DNA of 64,000 nt, taken from assembly GCA_002454815.1 (NCBI GenBank), contig DKJL01000006.1, positions 314,843-378,842 on the forward strand, in the 5' to 3' direction. The notes beneath the pieces were generated by a model, which was not told where the DNA came from, did not search any database, and saw only the letters and a program-made list of their open reading frames with translations. The translations under genes and the position numbers were made by a program. The stretch is from Flavobacteriales bacterium UBA6693 (GTDB lineage Bacteria; Bacteroidota; Bacteroidia; Flavobacteriales; Weeksellaceae). Positions 42,191-50,085 of this stretch are shown here, in pieces. Each line of letters starts with the position of its first letter. Position 1 is the stretch's first letter.

Positions 42191-43726
42191 CTACACATTC
42201 CAGAATTCGCGGTCAAGACTGCGGTATTGTATTGCCTCAGAAACATGTGCGGAGTCGAGGTTTTCCGCTTCTTCGAGGTCAGCGATGGTGCGCGCCACTT
42301 TTAAAATCCGGTCGTAGGCACGTGCAGATAAATTAAGCTGATCCATGGCTGTTTTGATTAATGTTTTAGCGGCGTCATCCAACTCACAATATTTTTCGAT
42401 CTCGCGTGGGCCCATCTGTGCATTATAATGAATCTCCAGATCGCGGAAGCGCAGGGACTGTATTTCCCGCGCGCGCAAAACTCTTTTTCGGATGTCTGCG
42501 CTGTTTTCACCTTTCCGGCGGTCCGTCAGTTGGTCAAACTCTACTTTCTGCACCTCAATGTGAATGTCGATGCGGTCGAGCAGCGGACCGGAAAGCCGGC
42601 TCATATAACGCTGCATTTCAAACTGAGAAGAGGTATTGTTCGGATCATCAGGAAAAAAGCCGCTGGGGCTTGGGTTCATGCTGGCGACCAACATAAAGCT
42701 CGCGGGATAATTAACGGTGAACTTAGCTCGCGAGATCGTCACTTCGCGATCTTCCAGCGGCTGTCGCATTACCTCGAGCACGGTACGCTTAAACTCCGGC
42801 ATTTCATCAAGAAACAAAACACCGTTATGCGCAAGCGAAATTTCGCCGGGCTGAGGATAACTGCCGCCGCCAACCAGCGCGACATCAGAAATTGTATGGT
42901 GCGGGCTGCGAAAGGGGCGTACCGTCATCAGTGATGTTTCTGCACCGATCTTGCCAGCCACGGAATGAATCTTGGTGGTTTCCAGGGCTTCTTTCAAAGT
43001 AAGTGGCGGGAGAATGGTGGGGACGCGTTTCGCAAGCATCGTTTTACCGCTGCCCGGCGGACCAATGAGGATAATATTGTGACCTCCCGCTGCGGCCACC
43101 TCCATGGCGCGCTTGGCGGTTTCCTGACCTTTAACTTCGGAGAAATCGTTAGGAAAATGATGAATTTTTTCCTGAAATTCTTTGCGTATGTCAATCGTCG
43201 TTCGGGTTAGTGGCTTTCCTTCATTAAAATAATCAACCACTTCACGGATATTATCAACGCCATACACTTCGAGATCGCTGACGATTGCAGCTTCCCGAAT
43301 ATTTTTATTGGGCAGGATAATGCCTTTAAAACCTTCTTCTTTTGCTTTGATCGCAATGGGGAGCACACCTTTAATAGGCAGCAGGCCACCATCCAGCGAC
43401 AGCTCGCCCATGATGATATAATCGGAGAGGTTTTCTGCCTGAATCTGTTCCGACGCTGCCAGGATGCCGAGCGCAATGCTGAGGTCATAGGCGGCACCTT
43501 CCTTGCGCAAATCGGCCGGTGCCATATTAATTGTTATTTTCTTGCCGGGAATACGGAAGCCGATATTTTTTAGCGCCGCAGAAATACGGTAGCTGCTTTC
43601 TTTGATGGCATTATCCGGTAATCCTACCAAATGGTAGCCTACGCCGCCCGTATCTACATTGACTTCAATTGTAATAGTCTGCGCCGATACACCGTAGATC
43701 GCGCTTCCGTAAATCTTTACCAACAT
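42191..43726 (-). CDS. comM: YifB/ComM family Mg-chelatase-like AAA+ ATPase
   Basis: A 511-residue ComM-type helicase. The N-terminal Lon-protease-like S5 domain begins MLVKIYGSAIYGVSAQTI and covers about residues 1-175. The AAA+ core has Walker A GPPGSGKTMLAKR near 220, the FRSPHHTIS segment, Walker B GVLFLDEMPEF, and DRIDI. The C-terminal magnesium-chelatase helical domain ends the protein. In ComM this drives branch migration during natural transformation, consistent with dprA nearby. ATG 43726 starts the conserved N-terminus; the upstream open frame is rejected. Confidence 0.94.
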   Translation of the reverse strand: MLVKIYGSAIYGVSAQTITIEVNVDTGGVGYHLVGLPDNAIKESSYRISAALKNIGFRIPGKKITINMAPADLRKEGAAYDLSIALGILAASEQIQAENLSDYIIMGELSLDGGLLPIKGVLPIAIKAKEEGFKGIILPNKNIREAAIVSDLEVYGVDNIREVVDYFNEGKPLTRTTIDIRKEFQEKIHHFPNDFSEVKGQETAKRAMEVAAAGGHNIILIGPPGSGKTMLAKRVPTILPPLTLKEALETTKIHSVAGKIGAETSLMTVRPFRSPHHTISDVALVGGGSYPQPGEISLAHNGVLFLDEMPEFKRTVLEVMRQPLEDREVTISRAKFTVNYPASFMLVASMNPSPSGFFPDDPNNTSSQFEMQRYMSRLSGPLLDRIDIHIEVQKVEFDQLTDRRKGENSADIRKRVLRAREIQSLRFRDLEIHYNAQMGPREIEKYCELDDAAKTLIKTAMDQLNLSARAYDRILKVARTIADLEEAENLDSAHVSEAIQYRSLDREFWNV

Positions 43727-43926
43727 AGCTGTGTTTTGTTCTAAAATTAATAAATAATCCCGAACAAACTCTATTGTGCAAAAAAATACCGTTTGTAGTA
43801 CGAAAAATAAAAAATTAGGATTCGATGATAAAGTAATTTTATGAAGAATGACAGTTAAGCCAACAAGATTATTCTGCGATCGCAAGCCCGGAGCTTAGGA
43901 ACTGAATATATTTAAGATTAAAAGAA

Positions 43927-43957
43927 AAAAAACTCCGCAGTTTCCTGTGGAGTTTTT
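43927..43957 (-). terminator. Terminator after tRNA-Val(GAC)
   Basis: AAAAACTCCGCAG (43928-43940) pairs with CTGTGGAGTTTTT (43945-43957) around a 4-nt loop with one G-U pair. On the minus strand it is followed by a long T-run. Confidence 0.85.
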
Positions 43958-43959
43958 AG

Positions 43960-44034
43960 TGGGCAGTACTGGGTTCGAACCAGCGACCTCTGCGATGTCA
44001 ACGCAACGCTCTAAACCAACTGAGCTAACCGCCC
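43960..44034 (-). tRNA. tRNA-Val (anticodon GAC)
   Basis: On the minus strand this folds as a 75-nt cloverleaf including the discriminator base: acceptor GGGCGGT pairs with ACTGCCC, D arm GCTC/GAGC, anticodon stem TTGCG/CGCAG around loop TTGACAT with anticodon GAC, and a TTCGAAC T-loop. CCA is not encoded. It reads GUC and GUU codons. A terminator lies just after it and another separates it from the upstream tRNA-Val(TAC). Confidence 0.96.
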
Positions 44035-44040
44035 TAAATA

Positions 44041-44069
44041 AAAAACCTCAGCATAACTGAGGTTTTTTT
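44041..44069 (-). terminator. Terminator between the two tRNA-Val genes
   Basis: AAAAACCTCA (44041-44050) pairs with TGAGGTTTTT (44058-44067) around a 7-nt loop. The T-run works for transcripts of the upstream tRNA on the minus strand, and pairing continues into the opposite direction as well. Confidence 0.8.
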
Positions 44070-44070
44070 G

Positions 44071-44145
44071 TGGGCCCTGAGGGATTCGAACCCCCGACCC
44101 TCTGGGTGTAAACCAGATGCTCTGAACCAACTGAGCTAAGAGCCC
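44071..44145 (-). tRNA. tRNA-Val (anticodon TAC)
   Basis: A 75-nt cloverleaf on the minus strand: acceptor GGGCTCT pairs with AGGGCCC with one G-U pair, D arm GCTC/GAGC, anticodon stem CTGG/CCAG around loop TTTACAC with anticodon TAC, and T-loop TTCGAAT. CCA is not encoded. It reads GUA and GUG. Together with the neighbouring GAC gene it covers all four valine codons. Confidence 0.96.
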
Positions 44146-44198
44146 TATTCCCTTGTTTGATCTCTCAAATTTTGGTTCGGCAAATATACAACGTTTTT

Positions 44199-45437
44199 CT
44201 ATAAGTCCAAATTTTTTTCGAGAAATTCTCCAACAATAAAGTTGCTGCCACCGATGAAAATCATTTCTTCGTTTTTAAGTTCCTGTTTAGCAAAAACATA
44301 GGCATTCTGGAGGTTTTCAAAAATTTTATAATTTATTTTCTCTTTCTGCAGCAAATCTTCGTAATCCTGTGGTGAACGGCCCCGCGCTACGTTCGGCTTC
44401 ACAAAATAAAATTTACTCTTCACCGGCAAAATGGGTAAAACCTGGTCTATTTTTTTTTCGGCAACAAAACCCAGAATAATGTGTTTGGTTTTATTTATCG
44501 CATTCAACTGTTTAAAAACCAGCTCAAGACCCGCTTGGTTATGAGCGGTGTCGCAGATCACTAAAGGTTCTTTGGAGAAAATAAACCAGCGGCCCATAAA
44601 TCCTGTGTTTTTGGATACATGAAGCAGGCCGGAAGATAAAGATTCATTCGAGATGGAAACATTAATGTTTCGTAACCGGTTGACCAGCGCGATGACAACG
44701 CGGATGTTTTTCTGCTGATAATCGCCGAGCAGATCACTTTTTAAATCCGTTCTGATGCTGGTGGCATCAATAAATTCAGCTCCCTGGGTCAGGGCGGTTT
44801 TTTGCAAAATATCGCGAACCTCAGGATTTTCTGCGCCACAGACTAAAGGAACCCCATTTTTGATGATGCCCGCTTTTTCGACAGCTATTTCGCCCAGAGT
44901 ATCGCCCAGAATGTCCTGGTGGTCTAAAGCAACATTAGTAATCGCCGTAAGCACGGGCTGAATGATGTTGGTAGAATCAAGCCTGCCGCCGAGGCCTACT
45001 TCGATAATTGCGTAATCTACTTGATGCAGACGGAAATACTCGAAAGCCATAACCGTCGTAAATTCAAAAAAAGAAGGATGAATATCGTCGGGGAGTTCTT
45101 TGAGTTTTTGAATAAAATCATACACAAAATCACGCTCACACTTTTCACCGTTAACACGAATTCGTTCCGTAAAATCAACCAGATGAGGTGAAGTATACAA
45201 GCCCACCTTGTAGCCGGCTTCCTGCAATACCGACGCCAGCATATTACTCGTAGAACCTTTGCCGTTGGTACCGCCCATATGAATCATTTTCAGTCCCTCC
45301 TGTGGATTTCCAAAATATTCACAAAGTTTTCTTGTATTGTCTAACCCAGGTTTATAGGCACTTTTTCCGGTGTTCTGATAACTCGGAATCTGGCTGAAGA
45401 GCCACGCAACGGCATCCTCATATTTTTCTCCGGTCAT
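44199..45437 (-). CDS. folC: Folylpolyglutamate synthase/dihydrofolate synthase FolC
   Basis: A 412-residue Mur-ligase-fold enzyme that adds glutamate to folates and makes dihydrofolate from dihydropteroate. The P-loop GGTNGKGSTSNMLASVLQ is near residue 55-72, then VGLYTSPHLVDFTERI, the EVGLGGRLDSTNI segment near 148, DHQDILGDT, and a C-terminal ligase domain with DTAHNQAGLE. The length is typical. tonB-like lies 11 bp upstream on the same strand, so it may be the end of the exb operon. Confidence 0.95.
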   Translation of the reverse strand: MTGEKYEDAVAWLFSQIPSYQNTGKSAYKPGLDNTRKLCEYFGNPQEGLKMIHMGGTNGKGSTSNMLASVLQEAGYKVGLYTSPHLVDFTERIRVNGEKCERDFVYDFIQKLKELPDDIHPSFFEFTTVMAFEYFRLHQVDYAIIEVGLGGRLDSTNIIQPVLTAITNVALDHQDILGDTLGEIAVEKAGIIKNGVPLVCGAENPEVRDILQKTALTQGAEFIDATSIRTDLKSDLLGDYQQKNIRVVIALVNRLRNINVSISNESLSSGLLHVSKNTGFMGRWFIFSKEPLVICDTAHNQAGLELVFKQLNAINKTKHIILGFVAEKKIDQVLPILPVKSKFYFVKPNVARGRSPQDYEDLLQKEKINYKIFENLQNAYVFAKQELKNEEMIFIGGSNFIVGEFLEKNLDL

Positions 45438-45448
45438 TGTTTTTTTAA

Positions 45449-46279
45449 TTAAAATGTGATGCTGTACGTGCCGGTTGAAGAAGTGGCAGACCGTTCTGCC
45501 TTCACATACTGCTTTACCCAGCTTACGGAAGTGGAGACGATACAGCCGTCCGAAACGCCTCCGGAACGGCGTGCAGAAACCACATTCCCCGCTTTGTCGA
45601 CGGTGTACGCAACGTGAATGGTTCCGCTGGCACTACAGGAATGTGCCGGCTGTGCACCGCCACGGCCCATGGTACCGGGAATAAAACCGACCAGTTTGCG
45701 GTCCACGCCAATTTTGCTGTCGCTGTTTCCTTCTCCGCCCAGCGGATCGCCCGTATTGCCGGAGGTGGCAGCGTCGCCTTGCGTGCCGGGTTTTGTTCCG
45801 CGACCTTTAAGTAGATTGCCTATCGCTGCGGTTCCTTTGCCATCGCCAGTGCCGGTTTTGGCATTTGGTGTTGTCGGTTTTGTAGCAGCGGTTTTCTTCG
45901 GAGCTGCCTTTTCCACCGGTTTTGCCGGGGTTTTTCGTGGTTCCACACGCTCAGCTTTAGGAGTGGAGGCGACAGGATTGGTGCCGGTAAGTATTTTTTC
46001 CGGAATAGCTGCAACTTCTTTTACGGGTTCGGGCTGTACGATTTCGTTATCAGCGGCGAGGCTGCCCTGCTGATCGGAAGGTTCTTCGGTGGTTTGGCCT
46101 TCTTCTTTATCACCAAAGTTGATGAGCATCGTGGTGAATTCTTCCGACTTTTCTATTTGTTTGGTAAACGTATAGAAGAAAATTCCCAAGAAGATCAGCA
46201 GAGAAATAATCACCGTCAGGATGATGCTCTTGGTGCGATCCGTATTTTGATTTTTTTTATGCTGAATTGTATAGTCCAT
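45449..46279 (-). CDS. tonB: TonB-like energy transducer (AgmX/TonB type)
   Basis: A 276-residue protein with one N-terminal membrane helix (about residues 19-41), a Pro/Lys/Thr/Ala-rich periplasmic linker (about 60-200) and a C-terminal domain with CSASGTIHVAYTVDKAGNVV like TonB C-terminal folds. It would link the ExbB/ExbD proton channel, encoded directly upstream, to outer-membrane receptors such as those at 11.9 and 63.6 kb. The C-terminal domain is degenerate compared with E. coli TonB, so a gliding- or Tol-type role is also possible. It is 7 bp behind exbD. Confidence 0.85.
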   Translation of the reverse strand: MDYTIQHKKNQNTDRTKSIILTVIISLLIFLGIFFYTFTKQIEKSEEFTTMLINFGDKEEGQTTEEPSDQQGSLAADNEIVQPEPVKEVAAIPEKILTGTNPVASTPKAERVEPRKTPAKPVEKAAPKKTAATKPTTPNAKTGTGDGKGTAAIGNLLKGRGTKPGTQGDAATSGNTGDPLGGEGNSDSKIGVDRKLVGFIPGTMGRGGAQPAHSCSASGTIHVAYTVDKAGNVVSARRSGGVSDGCIVSTSVSWVKQYVKAERSATSSTGTYSITF

Positions 46280-46286
46280 TTCTGAT

Positions 46287-46685
46287 TTATTTTTCTTCCG
46301 TGGTAGCGATGGCCAAATTGTAACGGTGGGTTTCGGCGATGCCCATTACGAAAACCACATCTTTGTGCTTGGTATTCTGGTCAGCTCGGATGGTAAAGGA
46401 AGGCTTTTCTTCCTCTTTCAGTAGATTTACTAAATACTGCTCCAGCTGTTCTTTCGCAATTTCGTTATCGTTTACAAAGTATTTGCCGTCTTCCTGAATG
46501 GTCACCACTGCAGGATCCTGCACGCTGGGATTGGCTGCTTCCGCCGTTGGCAGCTTTACGTCGATGGCGCTTTGGCTGATGGCAGAACTGGTAATCATGA
46601 AAAAAATCAATAACAGAAATATTATATCTGTCATCGAAGCCATGCTGAATTCGGCGTTAACGCGGTTTTTTCGTCTTAATTCCAT
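46287..46685 (-). CDS. exbD: Biopolymer transport protein ExbD
   Basis: A 132-residue ExbD/TolR protein with one N-terminal helix (about residues 17-36; SMTDIIFLLLIFFMI) carrying the essential Asp20, and a periplasmic domain with VTIQEDGKYFVND and ADQNTKHKDVV. With ExbB it forms the proton-driven motor of the inner membrane. Its ATG overlaps the exbB stop by one base. Confidence 0.94.
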   Translation of the reverse strand: MELRRKNRVNAEFSMASMTDIIFLLLIFFMITSSAISQSAIDVKLPTAEAANPSVQDPAVVTIQEDGKYFVNDNEIAKEQLEQYLVNLLKEEEKPSFTIRADQNTKHKDVVFVMGIAETHRYNLAIATTEEK

Positions 46686-47365
46686 TACAGCGGCGTATTT
46701 AGCGTATCAAGAAACTCATTTACATGCGTCTGTATCTTGAGTACAAGGCGGTCAACATTGGTTACCAGAATGTTATAAAAAAAGTAAGCAGGAATACCGA
46801 CAAACAATCCAACTGCCGTGGTGGCCATCGCGGTATAAATACCGGAAGCCAAAAGTTTGGGGCTTACCGCTCCCGTCACGTTCGAAATTTCGAAGAACGC
46901 CATGATCATCCCTACAACTGTACCGAGGAAACCCAACATCGGCGCAGCTCCAGAAGCTGAAGCCAGGATATTGAGATTCTTCTCCAGTTTCGAAACTTCC
47001 AGCTGACCTTGGTTTTGCATGGCATTAGAAATATCAGAAATCGGGCGGCCGATGCGTGCCAGGCCTTTCTCAATCATGCGTGCCTCCGGCGAATCGATGG
47101 TCTTACAATAGTCGATGGCAGTGGTGATCTTTCCGTCCTGCACAAAATCTTTAATATTATCAAGAAAGTTGGGCGTCAGTTTCGAAGCACGTTTAATAAA
47201 AAAATAACGTTCCAGAAATATATAAAGCGCCAGGATTCCCAGGAGAAATATGGCAACCATAATAACGTTGCCTACAATGCCGCCGCCGAAAAGGATATCG
47301 CGTAAAGAAAATACGTGCTGCTCGGTATTGGTAGTGATAACTTGTGTGGGGGTTTGTAGAAACAT
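46685..47365 (-). CDS. exbB: ExbB/TolQ-type proton channel protein
   Basis: A 226-residue MotA/TolQ/ExbB-family protein with three membrane helices at about residues 30-51, 131-153 and 171-195. The conserved channel segments MLGFLGTVVGMI and ATTAVGLFVGIPAYFFYN are present. It is the first gene of the exbB-exbD-tonB operon. A TACTTTTG element on the minus strand lies 26 bp upstream of the start. ExbB paralogues in gliding systems are similar, so the receptor partner is inferred from tonB next to it. Confidence 0.94.
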   Translation of the reverse strand: MFLQTPTQVITTNTEQHVFSLRDILFGGGIVGNVIMVAIFLLGILALYIFLERYFFIKRASKLTPNFLDNIKDFVQDGKITTAIDYCKTIDSPEARMIEKGLARIGRPISDISNAMQNQGQLEVSKLEKNLNILASASGAAPMLGFLGTVVGMIMAFFEISNVTGAVSPKLLASGIYTAMATTAVGLFVGIPAYFFYNILVTNVDRLVLKIQTHVNEFLDTLNTPL

Positions 47366-47390
47366 GGTTTTTTTTATTAAAATGGAACGG

Positions 47391-47398
47391 CAAAAGTA
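47391..47398 (-). promoter_or_regulatory. Predicted -7 element of exbBD-tonB
   Basis: On the minus strand this reads TACTTTTG, a perfect TAnnTTTG match, 25 bp before the exbB start codon. Confidence 0.45.
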
Positions 47399-47453
47399 CC
47401 TTAATATTACAGAAGATAAGGCAGAAATGGCTAAGAGCGGGAAAAATAGGAAC

Positions 47454-47915
47454 TTAATCTTCGTCTACCAAAATCTCATCCTGCTTGAAATGACATTTCA
47501 GTTTGAACGGAATTTCCGAACCGGATTCCGTGTAGAAGTCGTCGATAATGCCTTCCCAAAACAACTCCAGTTCTCCCTCCGCATCGCGGCGGAAAGAAAG
47601 TTTATTCTGCGAAAGATAGGCATCGGCATCGTCGTACAGATTAACGTCGGTAAAGGTTTCGTCCTGAGTATCATCAAGATCGAAGGTCTTGCCCGGCAAT
47701 TCTGCATCGTCAATCGGAAAATCAGAAAGATTAAGTGAAATCTGAGGGAAATTGTACTGCAGCGAGTCGTCCTCGACGTGATCGAGGGAATCATCGGTGA
47801 TGATCTCTACTTCAAGAAAATGTTCTTCGTTGCTGTAGACCGCTTTGCAATAGGTGCTGTGGATGTGATATTTAAGAGTTTCATCCGGGTGGTAGATTTT
47901 CAAAATCCCTTTCAT
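47454..47915 (-). CDS. Conserved hypothetical acidic protein
   Basis: A 153-residue soluble, acidic protein starting MKGILKIYHPDETLKYHIHS. It has no signal peptide or membrane segment; repeated Asp/Glu-rich stretches (DDSLDHVEDDS, FDLDDTQDETF) and alternating beta-strand-like hydrophobics dominate. The longer frame starting at 47963 adds 16 residues without support. It lies 88 bp upstream of exbB on the same strand but is separated by a predicted promoter. I do not recognise the family. Confidence 0.7.
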   Translation of the reverse strand: MKGILKIYHPDETLKYHIHSTYCKAVYSNEEHFLEVEIITDDSLDHVEDDSLQYNFPQISLNLSDFPIDDAELPGKTFDLDDTQDETFTDVNLYDDADAYLSQNKLSFRRDAEGELELFWEGIIDDFYTESGSEIPFKLKCHFKQDEILVDED

Positions 47916-48090
47916 TGCGAGGAAAGTGAGGTTAATTATTTGATTGTTAAACTGCTGCAGCAAAGATAAAAAATAGATCCATTGCGCAAAATATTTTGGA
48001 ATTAATTACGGGTTACCAGCATCATTACCCGATTTGCCGCTAATATCTTTCATTAAAAACAATTAATTTAGCCTTCTTAAACTTTCTCTG

Positions 48091-49887
48091 ATGAAAAAAA
48101 ATATTTTCAGTGCTTTTGTCTTCATCGTTCTCATTGCTTTTAATTTTGTGGGTTGCAAGAAAACCGATTCGCCGCTTACACGCGTCACGCCGGTTACTAT
48201 CGATTCCATCGCGGCCGATTATTACGAGCAATATTTAAAGTTGTACCCGCTTGAAGCCACGGCGCAGGGTGACCGGCGATACAACGATCAGCTGCCCATT
48301 AATATTGATAAAGACTTTATTTCCGGTGAAATATCTTTCTATAATTCAGTTCAGAATCAACTGAAAAAGCTTGATTATAAAGGCCTTAGCGACGATGAGA
48401 AAACCATCTACGATGTACTCGATTATACTTTAAAAGATAAAATAGAACGCTACGCCTACCATCCGGAGTACATTCCGTTCACCCAGTTTGGCGGTTTACC
48501 GCTGGATTTTCCTTTGCTCGGCAGTGGCGAAGGCAGCCAACCTTTTAAAACCGTGAAAGATTATGAAGACTGGCTGAAACGGATGGAGAGTTTTCCGAAG
48601 TGGATGGAGGTTGCCACCGAAAATTTCCGGAACGGAATAAAAAATGGCGTCGTATTGCCTAAAACACTGGTTGCCAAAATGGTCGTCCAAATGAAAGCCG
48701 ACGAACTGACAGATCCTGCGCTGGAAAAAAATATTTTCTTTGGACCCATCCGGAATTTTCCAAAATCCTTCACGGCGTCCCAAAAAAATCAACTTACTAC
48801 CGCGTACAGCGAGGCAATTACCAAGAAAATTATTCCTACTTACATCGCGATGGGTGATTTTCTGGAAAATGAATATCTGCCAAAATCAAGAGATAACGAT
48901 GGTCTGAACGCGCTTCCGAACGGAAAGGAAATCTACGCCTACTACGCGAAAAGCTGGACGACGACGGGAAAAACCCCGCAGGAAATCAATAAACTGGGGT
49001 TGGAGCAAGTCGCCATGTTGCGTACTGAAATGGAAAAAGTAAAACAAGAAGTAGGTTTTACCGGAACGTTGGACGAGTTCATTTCCTTTGTAAAAACAGA
49101 TCCGAAGGCTATGCCGTACAGCACAACGAAAGAAATCCTGGCAGGTTTCAATTCCATTCTTACGACGATCAAACCCAAGTTGCCACAGATGTTCAGCATG
49201 AATCCCGAAACGCCCTTTGAGATAAGGCAAACCGAAAAGTTTCGCGAAGCGACGGCCAGCGCGGAATATATGCCCGGCACGCCCGATGGAAAAAGACCCG
49301 GAATTTTTTACATTCCTATTCCGGATCCCACGAAATTCAATGTGACTTCCGGCATGGAATCGCTTTTTCTCCATGAAGCCATTCCCGGCCATCATTATCA
49401 AATCTCGCTGCAACAGGAAAACACGAAGCTGCCAAAGTTCATGCGTTTTGGCTGGTTCGGTGCCTTTGGTGAAGGCTGGGCGCACTACTGCGAAACGCTG
49501 GGCCCGGAGTTCGGTCTTTATACAGATCCCTACCAACGGATGGGCTATCTGAGCGACCAGATGCTGCGTGCGGTGCGTCTCGTCGTAGACACAGGAATTC
49601 ACACCGGGACGATGACGCGTGATCAGGCGATCGAGTATTTTCTGACCAACATTTCTTACGACCGGGGAAGTGCCGTAGCAGAAGTGGAAAGGTATATGGC
49701 AATGCCGGGACAGGCATTGAGTTATAAAATCGGCGCACTGAAAATCCGCGAACTGCGCGATACCTATGAAAAGAAGTTAGGACCGAAGTTTAATCTGGCC
49801 AACTTTCATTCGGAAGTTCTCAGTCAGGGATGTTTGCCGCTCGACGTTTTAGACCGGAAAATGAGTATCTGGGCCAAAAAACAATAA
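48091..49887 (+). CDS. DUF885 family lipoprotein, putative metallopeptidase
   Basis: A 598-residue exported protein with signal sequence IVLIAFNFVGCKK, whose Cys at residue 22 fits a lipobox. The DUF885 domain carries the zinc-type motif FLHEAIPGHHYQ near residue 430, a distal EGWAHYCETLG segment supplying a further Glu, and YDRGSAVAEVERYMAMPGQALSYKIG near the end. This pattern resembles M32/DUF885 metallopeptidases, so peptide hydrolysis outside the cytoplasm is likely. No close neighbours share its strand. Confidence 0.9.
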   Translation: MKKNIFSAFVFIVLIAFNFVGCKKTDSPLTRVTPVTIDSIAADYYEQYLKLYPLEATAQGDRRYNDQLPINIDKDFISGEISFYNSVQNQLKKLDYKGLSDDEKTIYDVLDYTLKDKIERYAYHPEYIPFTQFGGLPLDFPLLGSGEGSQPFKTVKDYEDWLKRMESFPKWMEVATENFRNGIKNGVVLPKTLVAKMVVQMKADELTDPALEKNIFFGPIRNFPKSFTASQKNQLTTAYSEAITKKIIPTYIAMGDFLENEYLPKSRDNDGLNALPNGKEIYAYYAKSWTTTGKTPQEINKLGLEQVAMLRTEMEKVKQEVGFTGTLDEFISFVKTDPKAMPYSTTKEILAGFNSILTTIKPKLPQMFSMNPETPFEIRQTEKFREATASAEYMPGTPDGKRPGIFYIPIPDPTKFNVTSGMESLFLHEAIPGHHYQISLQQENTKLPKFMRFGWFGAFGEGWAHYCETLGPEFGLYTDPYQRMGYLSDQMLRAVRLVVDTGIHTGTMTRDQAIEYFLTNISYDRGSAVAEVERYMAMPGQALSYKIGALKIRELRDTYEKKLGPKFNLANFHSEVLSQGCLPLDVLDRKMSIWAKKQ

Positions 49888-50085
49888 GTGCGGTAATTTA
49901 AAACAGTAGTCTCTTTTCGCTCAAGTATCCGGCGGAAAGAGGCATCTTGCTTCATTATATTTAATTTCAGCCGGACAATTCGTTTTTATCCCTAATAATA
50001 ATTAATGTTATAGAATACGATAATGACTTGCCGATATAATTAAGTATTAGTTAAATAAATTCGTTAAATTTACCGGTTCAAATAA

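Noticed and set aside
43727..43885. N-terminal extension of the ComM-like protein
   Set aside because: The conserved family N-terminus begins at the ATG at 43726; the upstream residues are A+T-driven hydrophobic sequence from non-coding DNA.
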